A DNA stretch of 64,000 nt from Pseudideonella sakaiensis (lineage in GTDB: Bacteria; Pseudomonadota; Gammaproteobacteria; Burkholderiales; Burkholderiaceae_C), in NCBI RefSeq assembly GCF_001293525.1, contig NZ_BBYR01000039.1, positions 62,001-126,000 of the forward strand. Direction: 5' to 3'. Under the pieces are notes generated by a model, which saw only the letters and a list, made by a program, of their open reading frames with translations, had not been told where the DNA came from and ran no database searches. The translations under genes were made by a program, and so were the position numbers. Each line of letters begins with the position of its first letter. Positions within the stretch are counted from its first letter, which is position 1. Below, piece after piece: positions 17,685-29,823 of the stretch.

Positions 17685-18722
17685 TCAGGCGTAGCGCCGG
17701 ACCATCGCGTCCAGCGGCAGCGGACGGATGCGGTCCGCGTGGCCGGCGCAGCCGAAGGCCTCGAAGCGCTCGCGGCAGATGCCGCGCGCGGCCTTCTTCG
17801 CGGCGAGCAGCGCCTTGCGCGGGTCGAACTCGCTGCGCTCCTGCGCGAAGGCGCGGCGCATCGCGCCGGTCATCGCCAGCCGGATGTCGGTGTCGATGTT
17901 GACCTTGCGCACGCCGTGGGCGATGCCGCGGCGGATCTCCTCCACCGGCACGCCATAGGTCTCCTTGAGGTCGCCGCCGTGCTCGCGGATGATCGCGAGC
18001 CATTCCTGTGGCACGCTGGAGGAGCCGTGCATCACCAGGTGGGTGTCGGGCACCGCGGCGTGGATCTCGGCGATGCGGTCGATCGCGAGGATGTCGCCGG
18101 TCGGCTCGCGGGTGAACTTGTAGGCGCCGTGGCTGGTGCCGATCGCGATCGCCAGCGCGTCGACGCCGGTGCGGGCCACGAAGTCGCGCGCCTGGACGGG
18201 GTCGGTCAGCATCATGTCGTGGCTGAGGGTGCCTTCCGCGCCGACACCGTCCTCCTCGCCGGCCTGGCCGGTCTCGAGCGAGCCGAGGCAGCCGAGCTCG
18301 CCCTCGACCGAGACGCCGACCGCGTGCGCCATCTCGCAGACGCGGCGCGTCACCTCGAGGTTGTAGTCGTAGGAGGCCGGCGTCTTCGCGTCCTCGCGCA
18401 GCGAGCCGTCCATCATCACGCTGGTGAAGCCGGAGCGGATCGCCTGCACGCAGACCGCGGGGCTGGCGCCGTGGTCCTGGTGCAGCACCACCGGCAGGTC
18501 CGGGTGCTGCTCGACGGCGGCCAGCACCATGTGCCGCAGGTAGGCCTCGCCCGCGTACTTGCGGGCGCCGGCCGAGGCCTGCAGGATGACCGGGCTGCGC
18601 GTCTCCTCGGCCGCCTCCATGATCGCGTGGATCTGCTCGAGGTTGTTGATGTTGAAGGCCGGCACGCCGTAGGCGTGTTCGGCGGCGTGGTCCAGCAGCT
18701 GGCGCAGGGAGACGAAGGCCAT
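17685..18722 (-). CDS. cbbA: Class II fructose-1,6-bisphosphate aldolase (Calvin cycle)
   Basis: Zinc aldolase of 345 aa that makes fructose-1,6-bisphosphate and sedoheptulose-1,7-bisphosphate in the Calvin cycle. Visible motifs are [20 protein letters not shown] (zinc His), [22 protein letters not shown] and [10 protein letters not shown]. The family end [19 protein letters not shown] is intact. ATG 18722 gives the standard [13 protein letters not shown] start. It lies between cbbZ and cbbY in the operon. Confidence 0.96.
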   Translation of the reverse strand: MAFVSLRQLLDHAAEHAYGVPAFNINNLEQIHAIMEAAEETRSPVILQASAGARKYAGEAYLRHMVLAAVEQHPDLPVVLHQDHGASPAVCVQAIRSGFTSVMMDGSLREDAKTPASYDYNLEVTRRVCEMAHAVGVSVEGELGCLGSLETGQAGEEDGVGAEGTLSHDMMLTDPVQARDFVARTGVDALAIAIGTSHGAYKFTREPTGDILAIDRIAEIHAAVPDTHLVMHGSSSVPQEWLAIIREHGGDLKETYGVPVEEIRRGIAHGVRKVNIDTDIRLAMTGAMRRAFAQERSEFDPRKALLAAKKAARGICRERFEAFGCAGHADRIRPLPLDAMVRRYA

Positions 18723-18804
18723 CGGGGTTCCCGTCGGTGGAGGTCGGAGGTGAAGGTCGGAGGGGGCGGATGCCGGCCGGGCGGTCGGGCCTCGGACGCG
18801 GGGA

Positions 18805-19512
18805 TCAGGCGAGTGCGCCGCTGCGGCGCGTCGACAGCACGTGCTCGGCCATCGCCGCGAGGTCGTCGAACAGCCGCTGCGGCCCGGCCTCGCTGACGGG
18901 CCGGCCGGCGTTGTAGCCGTAGGGCACGGCCCAGGCCGCGGCGCCGGCATTGCGCGCGGACGCCACGTCGATCGCGGAGTCGCCGACGTGGGCGAGCCGG
19001 TCGCAGGCGCTGCCGAGCGCCTTCGCGACGTGCTGCAGCACGCTCGGGTGCGGCTTCTTCTCGGGCAGGGTGTCGCCGGCCACCAGCAGCTCGAACCACG
19101 GTGCCAGCCCGGTCGCCTCGAGCACGCGGCGCGCATGCCGGCCTTCCTTGTTGGTGACGCAGGCCAGGCGCAGGCCGGCGTCCTGCAGCCGGCGCAGCGC
19201 CTCCAGCGTGCCCGGGTAGGGCCGGGCCGTGGTGCCGGCGGTGGCGGCGTAGTGCCGCTCGAAGCTGGCCAGCACGCCGTCGATCGACACGACGTGCGCC
19301 AGCGTGGTGTCCTCCAGCATCACGTGCGCGAGCAGCCGCATCATCAGTTCGCGGGTGCCGGCGCCGATCAGCAGCGTGATCTCCTGCGGCGGGCGGCGCC
19401 CGATGCCGTGCGCCTCCAGCGCGCGGTTCGCGGCTTCGGCGATCTCGTCGGCAGTGTCGACGAGGGTGCCGTCGAGGTCGAAGCTGACGATGTCGTAGGC
19501 GAGGTCGTTCAT
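18805..19512 (-). CDS. cbbZ: Phosphoglycolate phosphatase (Calvin cycle type)
   Basis: HAD phosphatase of 235 aa that clears 2-phosphoglycolate produced by RuBisCO oxygenation. Motif I is [16 protein letters not shown]. Motif II lies in [12 protein letters not shown], the conserved Lys in [11 protein letters not shown], and motif IV in [18 protein letters not shown]. The ATG at 19512 has a GGAGA ribosome-binding site and follows cbbT by 14 bp. Confidence 0.94.
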   Translation of the reverse strand: MNDLAYDIVSFDLDGTLVDTADEIAEAANRALEAHGIGRRPPQEITLLIGAGTRELMMRLLAHVMLEDTTLAHVVSIDGVLASFERHYAATAGTTARPYPGTLEALRRLQDAGLRLACVTNKEGRHARRVLEATGLAPWFELLVAGDTLPEKKPHPSVLQHVAKALGSACDRLAHVGDSAIDVASARNAGAAAWAVPYGYNAGRPVSEAGPQRLFDDLAAMAEHVLSTRRSGALA

Positions 19513-19526
19513 GGCCGTCTCCTGCG

Positions 19527-21584
19527 TCAGGCGCGCGCCGCCGCGGCCGCGCCGGCCTCGGCGCAGACCGCCTCGACCTGCTCGGCCAGCCGCGCCGCGG
19601 TCAGCCCGAAGTGCTCGTACACCGCCGCCGCGGGTGCGGACTCGCCGAAGCCGTCGACGCCGAGCGCCGCCGCGCAGCCGTACTGGCCCCACCAGCGCGT
19701 GACGCCGGCCTCGATGCCGACGCGCGGCAGGCCGCTGCCCAGCACCGCGTCGCGCCAGGCCCGGTCCTGCCGGTCGAACAGGGTCGTGCAGGGCAGCGAG
19801 ACCACGCGCACCGGCCGGCCGCGCTGGTCCAGCAGCGCCTGCGCCGCCATCGCGATCGCCACCTCGGAGCCGGTGGCGAGGATCACCGCGACGGCGCCGG
19901 GCCGGTCGCTCAGCACGTAGCCGCCACGGCGGATCGCGATCACCTGCTCGGGTGTGCGGGATTGCGCGGGCAGCACCTGCCGCGACAGCAGCAGCGCGCT
20001 CGGCCGGCCCGCCGCCGCCAGCGCCTGGGTCCAGGCGACCGCGGTCTCGGCCTCGTCGGCCGGGCGCCAGACGTCCAGGCCCGGGATCAGGCGCAGGCTG
20101 GCGGCGTGCTCGACGGACTGGTGGGTGGGCCCGTCCTCGCCGAGGCCGATGCTGTCGTGGGTGAAGACGTGGACCACGCGCTGCTTCATCAGCGCGGCCA
20201 TGCGGACGGCGTTGCGGCTGTAGTCACTGAAGGTCAGGAAGGTGCCGCCATAGGGGATGAAGCCGCCGTGCAGCGCGAGGCCGTTCATGATCGCGGCCAT
20301 GCCGAACTCGCGCACGCCGTAGTTCACGTGGCGTCCGCCGGGCCGGCCGGCACGCACCGCGCCGCAGCCGGGAAAGTCGGTCAGGTTGGAGCCGGTCAGG
20401 TCGGCGCTGCCGCCGAGCAGCTCGGGCAGCTTCGGCGCGATCATCCCGAGCACGCGCTGCGAGGCCTTGCGCGTGGCCACCGCCTGCTGGCTCTGGCCGA
20501 ACTCGGCCAGCGTGCGCAGCAGCGTCTCCTCGAAGTCGTAGGGCAGGTGGCCGGCCAGGCGCCGCTCGAACTCGGCGGCCAGCGCCGGGTGCTCGGCACG
20601 GTAGGCGGCGAAGCCGCGCGCCCACTGCGTCTCGCGCGCGGCGCCGATGCGGCGCGCGTCCCAGCGCGCCCGGATCTCCTCGGGCACCTCGAAGGGCTCG
20701 GCCGAGGGCCAGCCGAGCGCGGCCCGGGTCGCCGCGATCTCGGCCTCGCCGAGCGGCTCGCCGTGCACCTTGGCCGTGCCCGCCCGGTTCGGCGAACCGC
20801 GGCCGATGGTGGTGCGGCAGATCACGAGGCTGGGCCGCTGGGTGTCGGCCCGCGCCTCGGCGATCGCCGCCGAGACGGCGTCCACGTCGTGCCCGTCGAC
20901 CGGCCCGACGACCTGCCAGCCATAGGCGCGGAAGCGCGCCGCCGTGTCGTCGGCGAACCAGGGCGTCACCGGCCCGTCGATCGAGATGCCGTTGTCGTCG
21001 TAGAGCGCCACCAGCTTGCCCAGGCCCCAGGCCCCGGCCAGCGAGCAGGCCTCGTGGCTCAGGCCCTCCATCAGGCAGCCGTCGCCGAGGAAGACGTAGG
21101 TGGCGTGGTCCACCACCGCATGGCCCGGCCGGTTGAACTCGTCCGCGAGCAGGCGTTCCGCCAGCGCCATGCCGACCGCGTTCGCCAGGCCCTGGCCCAG
21201 CGGCCCGGTGGTGGTCTCCACGCCGGGCGTGATGCCGACCTCGGGATGCCCCGGCGTGAGGCTGTGCAGCTGGCGGAAGCGCTTCAGCTCCTCCAGCGGC
21301 AGCGCGTAGCCGCTCAGGTGCAGCAGCGCGTACAGCAGCATCGAGGCGTGGCCGTTGCTCAGCACGAAGCGGTCGCGGTCGGCCCAGTGCGGGTTGGCCG
21401 GGTTGTGCCGCAGGTGGCCCTGCCACAGCGCCACCGCCATCTCGGCCATGCCCATCGGCGCGCCGGGGTGGCCGGAGTTGGCGTGCTGCACCGCGTCGAT
21501 CGCCAGCACGCGCAGCGCGTCGGCCCGCGGATCGCGCCGGCCGGTGTCGGGACGCAGGACCTTCTCGGTCGACGGGGAACTCAT
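19527..21584 (-). CDS. cbbT: Transketolase (Calvin cycle)
   Basis: Thiamine-diphosphate enzyme of 685 aa that transfers two-carbon units between sugar phosphates. Signatures include [20 protein letters not shown] at the N-terminus, the ThDP motif GDGCLMEG running to NGIS, and the pyrimidine-domain segment [18 protein letters not shown] 21584 is chosen because AGGAG lies upstream; the longer in-frame form from 21623 adds 13 unconserved residues. It lies between cbbP and cbbZ. Confidence 0.96.
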   Translation of the reverse strand: MSSPSTEKVLRPDTGRRDPRADALRVLAIDAVQHANSGHPGAPMGMAEMAVALWQGHLRHNPANPHWADRDRFVLSNGHASMLLYALLHLSGYALPLEELKRFRQLHSLTPGHPEVGITPGVETTTGPLGQGLANAVGMALAERLLADEFNRPGHAVVDHATYVFLGDGCLMEGLSHEACSLAGAWGLGKLVALYDDNGISIDGPVTPWFADDTAARFRAYGWQVVGPVDGHDVDAVSAAIAEARADTQRPSLVICRTTIGRGSPNRAGTAKVHGEPLGEAEIAATRAALGWPSAEPFEVPEEIRARWDARRIGAARETQWARGFAAYRAEHPALAAEFERRLAGHLPYDFEETLLRTLAEFGQSQQAVATRKASQRVLGMIAPKLPELLGGSADLTGSNLTDFPGCGAVRAGRPGGRHVNYGVREFGMAAIMNGLALHGGFIPYGGTFLTFSDYSRNAVRMAALMKQRVVHVFTHDSIGLGEDGPTHQSVEHAASLRLIPGLDVWRPADEAETAVAWTQALAAAGRPSALLLSRQVLPAQSRTPEQVIAIRRGGYVLSDRPGAVAVILATGSEVAIAMAAQALLDQRGRPVRVVSLPCTTLFDRQDRAWRDAVLGSGLPRVGIEAGVTRWWGQYGCAAALGVDGFGESAPAAAVYEHFGLTAARLAEQVEAVCAEAGAAAAARA

Positions 21585-21710
21585 GGGCGCACTCCTGGCG
21601 GGTTCACGGACGGTGGCGGCCATGCAGCGGCCCGCCGGCCGGCCCTGGGGGCCGGTCCGCGGTCTGCACGGGAGGGAGACGGGCCCCGCGGGGCCGGGGA
21701 CTCGGGCGGC

Positions 21711-22595
21711 TCAGATCGCGCCGATGGAGCGCTTGCGCCGCTCCATCATGCGCCAGATGAAGGGGGTGAAGATCAGCTGCATCGCCAGCTCCATCTTCCC
21801 GCCCGGCACCACGATCGTGTTCGCGCGCGACATCCACGCGTTGTGGATCATGTTCAGCAGGTAGGGGAAGTCGATGCCCTTCGGGTTGGCGAAGCGGATC
21901 ACGCAGATGCTCTCGTCGGCCGAGGGAATGTCGCGCGCGACGAAGGGGTTCGAGGTGTCCACGCAGGGCACGCGCTGGAAGTTCACGTGGGTGTGGGTGA
22001 ACTGCGGGCAGATGTAGTTCACGTAGTCCGGCATGCGGCGCAGGATGGTGTCGGTCACCGCCTCGGTGGAGTAGCCGCGCAGCTTCTTGTCGCGGTAGAG
22101 CTTCTGGATCCACTCCAGGTTGATCACCGGCACCACGCCGATCAGCAGGTCGGGGTGGCGGGCGATGTTCACCTCGTCGGTCACCACCGCGCCGTGCAGG
22201 CCCTCGTAGAACAGCAGGTCGGTGTCCGGCGGCAGCTCCTCCCACGCGGTGAAGGTGCCCGGCACCTGCTGGTAGGGCGCGGCCTCCTCGGCATCGTGCA
22301 GGTACTTGCGGCGCAGGCCGCTGCCGGTCTCGCCGTAGCTGCGGAACAGCTGCTCCAGCTCGTGGAAGAGGTTGTTCTCCGGGCCGAAGTGGCTGAAGTG
22401 GCGGTTGCCGTCCTTCTCGGCCTCGGCCAGGCGCAGCTTCATCTCGGCGCGGTCGTAGCGGTGGAAGCTGTCGCCCTCGATGACGGCGGCGTCGATGCTC
22501 TCGCGCCGGAAGATGTTCTCGAAGGTGCGCGTCACCGAGGTGGTGCCGGCGCCCGACGAGCCGGTGATGGCGATGATGGGGTGGCGTTCGGACAT
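21711..22595 (-). CDS. cbbP: Phosphoribulokinase
   Basis: Calvin-cycle kinase of 294 aa that converts ribulose-5-phosphate to ribulose-1,5-bisphosphate. The nucleotide-binding loop is ITGSSGAGTTSV (residues about 10-21). The typical bacterial EGDSFHRYDRAEMK and YEGLHGAV segments are present, as is the C-terminal block PGGKMELAMQLIFTPFIW. The start lies 7 bp after the cbbF stop. Octameric bacterial (not plant) type by length. Confidence 0.97.
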   Translation of the reverse strand: MSERHPIIAITGSSGAGTTSVTRTFENIFRRESIDAAVIEGDSFHRYDRAEMKLRLAEAEKDGNRHFSHFGPENNLFHELEQLFRSYGETGSGLRRKYLHDAEEAAPYQQVPGTFTAWEELPPDTDLLFYEGLHGAVVTDEVNIARHPDLLIGVVPVINLEWIQKLYRDKKLRGYSTEAVTDTILRRMPDYVNYICPQFTHTHVNFQRVPCVDTSNPFVARDIPSADESICVIRFANPKGIDFPYLLNMIHNAWMSRANTIVVPGGKMELAMQLIFTPFIWRMMERRKRSIGAI

Positions 22596-22602
22596 GGTCT
22601 TC

Positions 22603-23691
22603 TCAATCGCGGAACAGGCTGCGCTCGGCGAACAGCGGGTTGGCGGTGTCGCGCTGGCCGGTCTCGTGGTGGTAGCGCTCGATGCGCTCGACCTCGCTGC
22701 GCGAGCCGAACACCAGCCCGATGCGCTGGTGCAGCGACGCGGGCTTGACGCCCAAAATCGGCTGGCGGCCGGTGCTGGCCCGCCCGCCGGCCTGCTCCAT
22801 CACCATGCCGATCGGGTTGGCCTCGTAGAGCAGCCGCAGCCGGCCCGGCTTGGCCGGCTCGCGCGTGTCGCGCGGGTACATGAAGACGCCGCCGCGCATC
22901 AGGATGCGGTGCGCCTCGGCCACCATCGACGCGATCCAGCGCATGTTGAAGTCCTTGCCGCGCGGCCCGCTGGTGCCGGCCAGGCACTCGTCGACGTAGC
23001 GCTTGATCGGCGGCTCCCAGAAGCGGCTGTTGGAGGTGTTGATCGCGAACTCGCGGGTCTCGGCCGGCACCTGCAGGTCGCGGTGCGTCAGCATGAACTC
23101 GCCGAGGTTGGGGTTCAGCGTGAAGGCGCTGACGCCGTTGCCCACCGTCAGCACGAACATCGTCGTCGGGCCGTACAACGCATAGCCGGCCGCGACCTGG
23201 GTCGCGCCGGGCTGCAGGAAGTCGGCCTCGGTCACGTCGCGGCCGCTGTCGACCACCTCCTGCGGCGCGCGCAGGATCGAGAAGATGCTGCCCACCGAGA
23301 CGTTGACGTCGATGTTCGACGAACCGTCCAGCGGGTCGAACACCAGCAGGTACTTGCCGCGCGGGTGCTGGGCGGGGATCTGGTAAGGCGCCTCCATCTC
23401 CTCGGAGGCCATGCCGGCCAGGTGCCCGGCCCATTCGTTGCGGTGCAGGAAGACCTCGTTGCTGAGCACGTCCAGCTTCTTCTGCACCTCGCCCTGCACG
23501 TTGACCTCGCCCCCGGCGACGCGGTCGCCCAGCGCGTCGCCGAGCTCGCCGAAGGCCACGACGCGCGCGATCGCCTTGCAGGCGAGCGCGACGTCGAGGA
23601 TCAGCGCGTTCAGCTCGCCGCTCGCCGCCGGGTAGCGGCGGCGCTGCTCGATCAGGTACTGCGTCAGCGTGGAGCGCTTGGACAGCGGCAT
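22603..23691 (-). CDS. cbbF: Class I fructose-1,6-bisphosphatase
   Basis: Metal-dependent phosphatase of 362 aa that dephosphorylates FBP (and probably SBP) in the Calvin cycle. The motif [22 protein letters not shown] is intact, as are [11 protein letters not shown] and the late [13 protein letters not shown]. The start is about 79 bp downstream of cbbX, so it belongs to the same operon. Confidence 0.96.
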   Translation of the reverse strand: MPLSKRSTLTQYLIEQRRRYPAASGELNALILDVALACKAIARVVAFGELGDALGDRVAGGEVNVQGEVQKKLDVLSNEVFLHRNEWAGHLAGMASEEMEAPYQIPAQHPRGKYLLVFDPLDGSSNIDVNVSVGSIFSILRAPQEVVDSGRDVTEADFLQPGATQVAAGYALYGPTTMFVLTVGNGVSAFTLNPNLGEFMLTHRDLQVPAETREFAINTSNSRFWEPPIKRYVDECLAGTSGPRGKDFNMRWIASMVAEAHRILMRGGVFMYPRDTREPAKPGRLRLLYEANPIGMVMEQAGGRASTGRQPILGVKPASLHQRIGLVFGSRSEVERIERYHHETGQRDTANPLFAERSLFRD

Positions 23692-23769
23692 CGGGACTCT
23701 CCTCGGGGTGTCGTTCTCATCATCGCGCGGATCGCCGGCGCCTCCCAGGCCGGCGTGCGCCCGTGTGGC

Positions 23770-24753
23770 TCAGGCGCTCATCACCCGGCTGGCCAGGATG
23801 TCGGCCGGCACCAGCGTGCTCAGCGCGTCGACGTCGAAGGCGCGGTCGCGGTCGGCGAACAGGCGGCTGGCCTGGCGCAGCCGCGCGCGCTCCAGCGCAT
23901 TGCGCACGCTGCGGGCGTTCGCGAAATGCGGCTGCGTGATGCGGCGCTGCAGGTACTGGTCGAACACCGCGAGCGCGCCGTCGCCGAACTGGTAGTGCTG
24001 CTCGGCCAGCATGCGCTGCGCGATCTGCAGCAGCTCCTCGACGCCGTAGTCGGGGAAGTCGAGGTGGTGCGCGATGCGCGAGCTCATGCCCGGGTTGGAG
24101 CGGAAGAAGGTGTCCATCCGGTCCTTGTAGCCCGCCAGGATCACCACCAGGTCGTCGCGCTGGTTCTCCATCACCTGCAGCAGGATCTCGATCGCCTCCT
24201 GGCCGTAGTCGCGCTCGTTCTCCGGGCGGTAGAGGTAGTAGGCCTCGTCGATGAAGAGCACGCCGCCCATCGCCTTCTTGAGGACTTCCTTGGTCTTCGG
24301 CGCGGTGTGGCCGATGTACTGGCCGACCAGGTCGTCGCGGGTGACCGCCACCAGGTGGCCTTTGCGCACGTAGCCGAGCCGGTGCAGGATCTCGGCCATC
24401 CGCAGCGCCACCGTGGTCTTGCCGGTGCCCGGGTTGCCGGTGAAGCACATGTGCAGCGACACGCCGCCGCCGGCCGCCGTGCCGGCCCGCGCCACCGGCT
24501 GCAGCCCGGCCGACTGGCGCAGCCGGTCGATCACCAGCAGCGCGGCGATGTCGCGGATGCGGGCCTTCACCGGCGCGAGGCCGACCAGGTCGCGCTCCAG
24601 CTCCTCGAGCACGCCCTCGACCTGGCTCTGCGCCAGCACCTCGTTGACGGTGCGCGCCGGGGCCGACGCCGGGGCCGGCGCCGCGGCGGCGGCCTCGGCG
24701 CGCGCGGACGAGGGCGCGACCGCGCCGGGAATCGCATACAGCGGGGCGTTCAT
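23770..24753 (-). CDS. cbbX: RuBisCO activase CbbX
   Basis: AAA+ ATPase of 327 aa that remodels inhibited red-type RuBisCO. Walker A is [17 protein letters not shown], Walker B is [12 protein letters not shown], and the pore-loop region [19 protein letters not shown] is typical. Residues 1-35 are an Ala/Pro-rich extension before the conserved [20 protein letters not shown]. The ATG at 24753 overlaps the rpe stop (ATGA). Presence next to form IC cbbLS fits the known co-occurrence. Confidence 0.96.
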   Translation of the reverse strand: MNAPLYAIPGAVAPSSARAEAAAAAPAPASAPARTVNEVLAQSQVEGVLEELERDLVGLAPVKARIRDIAALLVIDRLRQSAGLQPVARAGTAAGGGVSLHMCFTGNPGTGKTTVALRMAEILHRLGYVRKGHLVAVTRDDLVGQYIGHTAPKTKEVLKKAMGGVLFIDEAYYLYRPENERDYGQEAIEILLQVMENQRDDLVVILAGYKDRMDTFFRSNPGMSSRIAHHLDFPDYGVEELLQIAQRMLAEQHYQFGDGALAVFDQYLQRRITQPHFANARSVRNALERARLRQASRLFADRDRAFDVDALSTLVPADILASRVMSA

Positions 24754-25475
24754 GCGGGGACCTCCTCGGGCGTGGCGAGCGGGCGGCGGGCGCGCGCGAG
24801 TTCGCCGCGCAGGGCGTCGATCACGGCCCGGTAGTCCGGCTGGCCGAAGATGGCGCTGCCGGCGACGAAGGTGTCGGCACCGGCCTCGGCCGCGCGGCGG
24901 ATGTTGTCGACCTTGATGCCGCCATCCACCTCGAGGCGGATGCGGCGGCCGCTGCGGGCCTGCTCGCGGTCGATCAGCGCGCGCGCCCGCTCCAGCTTGC
25001 GCAGCGCCGACGGGATGAAGGACTGGCCGCCGAAGCCGGGGTTGACGCTCATCACCAGCACCAGGTCGACCTGCTCGATCGTCCACTCCAGCACGTCCAG
25101 CGGCGTGGCCGGGTTGAACACCAGGCCCGCCTGGCAGCCGGCGCCGCGGATCAGCTGCAGGCTGCGGTCGACGTGGGCGCTGGCCTCGGGGTGGAAGCTG
25201 ATCAGGTCGGCGCCGGCCTCGGCGAAGGCCAGCGCCAGCGCGTCGACCGGCTCGACCATCAGGTGCACGTCCATCGGCACCGGGCGGCCGTCGGCGCGCA
25301 CGCAGTGCGGCCGCAGCGCGCGCGCCACCGCCGGGCCGAGCGTGAGGTTCGGCACGTAGTGGTTGTCCATCACGTCGACGTGGATCCAGTCCGCGCCGGC
25401 GGCGACGACGGCGCGCACCTCCTCGCCCAGGCGGGCGAAGTCGGCGGACAGGATGGACGGGGCGATGCGGTACAT
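24750..25475 (-). CDS. rpe: Ribulose-phosphate 3-epimerase
   Basis: TIM-barrel epimerase of 241 aa (cbbE when in a cbb operon) that supplies ribulose-5-phosphate. Signatures are [55 protein letters not shown] and [12 protein letters not shown]. The C-terminus is about 15 residues longer than E. coli Rpe. It sits between cbbS and cbbX. Confidence 0.96.
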   Translation of the reverse strand: MYRIAPSILSADFARLGEEVRAVVAAGADWIHVDVMDNHYVPNLTLGPAVARALRPHCVRADGRPVPMDVHLMVEPVDALALAFAEAGADLISFHPEASAHVDRSLQLIRGAGCQAGLVFNPATPLDVLEWTIEQVDLVLVMSVNPGFGGQSFIPSALRKLERARALIDREQARSGRRIRLEVDGGIKVDNIRRAAEAGADTFVAGSAIFGQPDYRAVIDALRGELARARRPLATPEEVPA

Positions 25476-25554
25476 GGGCGGCTCGGGTGGGCGGCTCGGG
25501 TGGACGGCTCGGGGCGCGCTCGCGGGCCGGGGCGCGGCCCGGCCCTGCGGGCGC

Positions 25555-25989
25555 TCAGTAGCGTTGCGCCTCCGGCTTGTCGGTGGCGTAGCTGTGCACG
25601 GTGTAGCGCAGCGTGCGGCCAGAGGTCTCCTGGCGGACCAGGCCGAAGCCGGGCTCGTTGGCCGGCCGGTTGACGATGAAGCTCATCGCGATCGACTCGA
25701 CGCCGCGGGTCGAGTCGAAGGCCATCATCCGGATGTAGTGGGACGGGAAGGTCTTGCGGCAGTTCTGCAGTTCCATCATCACGCCGGCCGCGTCCTGCAG
25801 GTCGAACATCGGCATGCCGAACATCTCCCAGTAGGTGTTGCGCGGGTGCGGGTCGTCGGTGTACTCGACGCTCCAGGCGTAGCCGCGGCGCAGGCCGTAC
25901 TCGATCTGCGCGGTGATCTCCTCGTCGCTGAGGTCGGGCAGGAAGCTGAACTGGCCCTGGGTCACGCGGCCGGTGGGGTTGGTCATCAT
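25555..25989 (-). CDS. cbbS: RuBisCO small subunit, red type (form IC)
   Basis: Small subunit of 144 aa. Its start [34 protein letters not shown] and its long C-terminal tail (about residues 110-144) mark the red-type subunits of proteobacteria. Two adjacent ATG codons begin it (25989 and 25986), with GAGGAGA upstream. It lies 40 bp after cbbL. Confidence 0.96.
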   Translation of the reverse strand: MMTNPTGRVTQGQFSFLPDLSDEEITAQIEYGLRRGYAWSVEYTDDPHPRNTYWEMFGMPMFDLQDAAGVMMELQNCRKTFPSHYIRMMAFDSTRGVESIAMSFIVNRPANEPGFGLVRQETSGRTLRYTVHSYATDKPEAQRY

Positions 25990-26029
25990 GGCGGGGTCTC
26001 CTCGGAGGCGGTGCGGGCGGGCGCCGGGA

Positions 26030-27631
<1,602 letters not shown>

Positions 27632-28696
27632 ATGAAGAACGTCACCTTTCGGCAGCTGCGGGTTTTCCTCGAGGTCACGCGCCACCTCAGCTTCGTCCGG
27701 GCGGCGGAGGCGCTGCACCTGACCCCGCCGGCGGTGACGATGCAGGTGAAGGAGCTCGAGGCCGCGGTCGGCCTGCCGCTGTTCGACCGCCAGGGCCGCA
27801 AGGTCACGCTGACCACGGCGGGCGAGTACTTCCACGTCTACGCGCGGCGCCTGCTGGCGACGATGAAGGACGCCGAGGACGCGATGGCGCGCTTCCGCCG
27901 CGTCGAGGCCGGGGTGCTGAGCATCGGGCTGGTGTCCACCGCGAAGTACTTCGTGCCGCGGCTGCTGGCGCGCTTCCGCGAGGAGCATCCGGGCGTGGAG
28001 TTCAAGCTGCAGGTGACGGGCAACCGCGAGCAGCTGCTGACGCTGCTGCACGCGAAGGAGGTGGACCTGGCCGTGATGGGGCGGCCGCCGAAGGAGCTGG
28101 CCACGCGTGCCGAGCCCTTCGCGGCCCACCCGCTGGTGTTCGTGGCGCCGCCCGGCCACCCGCTGCTGGCCGAGGACCACCCGCCGCTGTCGGCGCTCGA
28201 GCCCTATCCCTTCCTCGTGCGCGAGCCCGGCTCGGGCACCCGCAAGGCGATGGAGGACCTGTTCCGCGAGCACCAGGTGACGCCGCGCATCGCGATGGAG
28301 ATGTCGAGCAACGAGACCATCAAGCAGGCGGTGATGGCGGGCATGGGCCTGAGCTTCCTGTCGCTGCACACGCTCGGCCTCGAGGTGGGCAGCGGGATGA
28401 TCCGCGTGCTCGAGGTGGAGGGCACGCCGGTCATGCGCACCTGGAACGTGGTGCACCTGCTGTCCAAGCTGCTGTCGCCGGCCGCCGAGGCCTTCCGCTA
28501 CTTCGTGCTCGAGGAGGGCGAGGCCTACCTGCGGGCGCACGATGCGCCGCTGCTGCGCCACGGGCCGCCGGCGGTCGCGGCGGCGGTGGGCGCGGTCGTG
28601 GAGGCGGCGGTGCAGGCGGCCGCGGGCGCCGGCCCCGACGCGGCGCGGCGGTCGGCCCCGGCCCGCCCGGACAGGCGCCGCGCCGACCTGTCCTGA
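27632..28696 (+). CDS. cbbR: LysR-family regulator CbbR
   Basis: Transcriptional activator of the cbb operon, divergent from cbbL. Residues 1-60 hold the winged helix-turn-helix (VTFRQLRVFLEVTRHLSFVRAAEALHLTPPAVTMQVKELE). The effector domain follows to about residue 300. The last 45 or so residues form an Ala/Arg-rich tail not typical of the family. Known CbbR proteins sense RuBP, ATP, NADPH or similar metabolites; the ligand here is not deducible. The 354-aa length exceeds the usual 310-320 because of the tail. Confidence 0.94.
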   Translation: MKNVTFRQLRVFLEVTRHLSFVRAAEALHLTPPAVTMQVKELEAAVGLPLFDRQGRKVTLTTAGEYFHVYARRLLATMKDAEDAMARFRRVEAGVLSIGLVSTAKYFVPRLLARFREEHPGVEFKLQVTGNREQLLTLLHAKEVDLAVMGRPPKELATRAEPFAAHPLVFVAPPGHPLLAEDHPPLSALEPYPFLVREPGSGTRKAMEDLFREHQVTPRIAMEMSSNETIKQAVMAGMGLSFLSLHTLGLEVGSGMIRVLEVEGTPVMRTWNVVHLLSKLLSPAAEAFRYFVLEEGEAYLRAHDAPLLRHGPPAVAAAVGAVVEAAVQAAAGAGPDAARRSAPARPDRRRADLS

Positions 28697-28741
28697 GCCG
28701 CGCCGGGGGACGCCCGGGCGCCGCCTGGCGCCGGTGCGGCT

Positions 28742-29311
28742 TCAGCGCGCAGCGAGGTCGATGCGGTAGCGCCAGCCGGGGGCCCGGCCATAGGCCGCCG
28801 GCTTCTCGAAGGCCCCGACGAAACGACCGCCGTGCGCCAGCACCACCTTCTGCGACGCGAGGTTGTCCGGGTCGGTGGTCAGGTCGACCTCGCGCAGGCC
28901 GATGCGGCGCGCCTCGTCCAGCATCTCGCCGAGCGCGCGCGTGGCCAGCCCGCGCCGGCGCTGCCAGGGCACCACGGCATAGCCGATGTGGCCGAGCACG
29001 TGCGGCGGCAGCGGGCCGAGGTCGGCGGGCCAGCGCAGGCCGATGCTGCCGCCGAAGGCCCCGTCCGACCAGATCCAGCGCCGCAGGCTCGGCAGCCGCG
29101 CCATCCGGGAGCCGTCCGGCAGCGTGACGGGCGGCCCCAGCGCCAGCGGGTCCTCCAGGCCGTCGAGGAAGGCCTGCGGATCGGCCTCGATGCGCGCGAG
29201 CTCCTCGCGCGCGGCCGCCTCGCCGCGCAGGTTGTCGGCGGACCAGCCGCGCTCCAGCGCGGCAACGTAGGCCGGCAGTTCGGCCAGGCTCGGACGGACC
29301 AGCAAGGGCAT
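28742..29311 (-). CDS. GNAT-family N-acetyltransferase
   Basis: 189-aa protein with acetyl-CoA-binding motif A in VPWQRRRGLATRALGEMLDEA (Q/RxxGxA type) and the following strand-helix LREVDLTTDPDNLASQKVVLAHGGR. The substrate is unknown. It lies 68 bp downstream of the Rid-family gene on the same strand and could be the tail of the aromatic operon or independent. It is convergent with cbbR. Confidence 0.88.
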   Translation of the reverse strand: MPLLVRPSLAELPAYVAALERGWSADNLRGEAAAREELARIEADPQAFLDGLEDPLALGPPVTLPDGSRMARLPSLRRWIWSDGAFGGSIGLRWPADLGPLPPHVLGHIGYAVVPWQRRRGLATRALGEMLDEARRIGLREVDLTTDPDNLASQKVVLAHGGRFVGAFEKPAAYGRAPGWRYRIDLAAR

Positions 29312-29379
29312 GGGCGGCTCCAGGGCGCGCGCGGCGGCGGCGGCGTGGCCACCCGGTCCGCGCGCGGTCGCAGGGGGCC

Positions 29380-29772
29380 TCAGTCTGGCACGACGGCGGT
29401 CACCTCGATCTCCACCTTCGCGCGGTCCTCGATCAGCGCCACCACCTGCACCGCCGTCATCGCGATCGCGTAGTGGCCGATCAGCGTGCGGAAGGCCTGG
29501 CCGATGGCCGGCAGCGCCGCCAGGTACTCGCGCTTGTCGGTGACGTACCAGGTCATGCGCACGATGTGCTCCGGCCGCGCCTGCCCGGCCTCCAGCACCG
29601 CGACCACGTTGGCCAGCGCCTGCTGCGCCTGGGCCGCGAAGTCATCGCTGTGGAAGCGCTGCTGCGCGTCCCAGCCGATCATGCCGGCGACGTGGATCTG
29701 CCGGCCGCGCACGCTGACGCCGTTGGCATAGCCCTTGGGACGGACCCAGCCGTCGGGGAGGAGTGCGTTCAT
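29380..29772 (-). CDS. Rid-family (YjgF/YER057c/UK114) protein
   Basis: 130-aa Rid-superfamily protein, 51 bp after the aryl-CoA ligase. Canonical RidA hydrolyses enamine/imine intermediates and depends on an Arg in the motif ARSCVEV near the C-terminus. The aligned stretch here is AMTAVQV, so that Arg is replaced by Met. This places it with Rid subgroups lacking the catalytic Arg. Because the pathway should make a 2-amino-cyclohexene carbonyl-CoA, a role in deamination is attractive but not shown by the sequence. The fold signature GMIGWDAQ, the QAQQALANVVAVLEAGQA helix and the KVEIEVTAV strand are intact. Confidence 0.88.
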   Translation of the reverse strand: MNALLPDGWVRPKGYANGVSVRGRQIHVAGMIGWDAQQRFHSDDFAAQAQQALANVVAVLEAGQARPEHIVRMTWYVTDKREYLAALPAIGQAFRTLIGHYAIAMTAVQVVALIEDRAKVEIEVTAVVPD

Positions 29773-29823
29773 CGGGAGGTCTCGGGTCGGGGCGGCCGGG
29801 CCGCCGGGAAGTCGGTCGGAACG

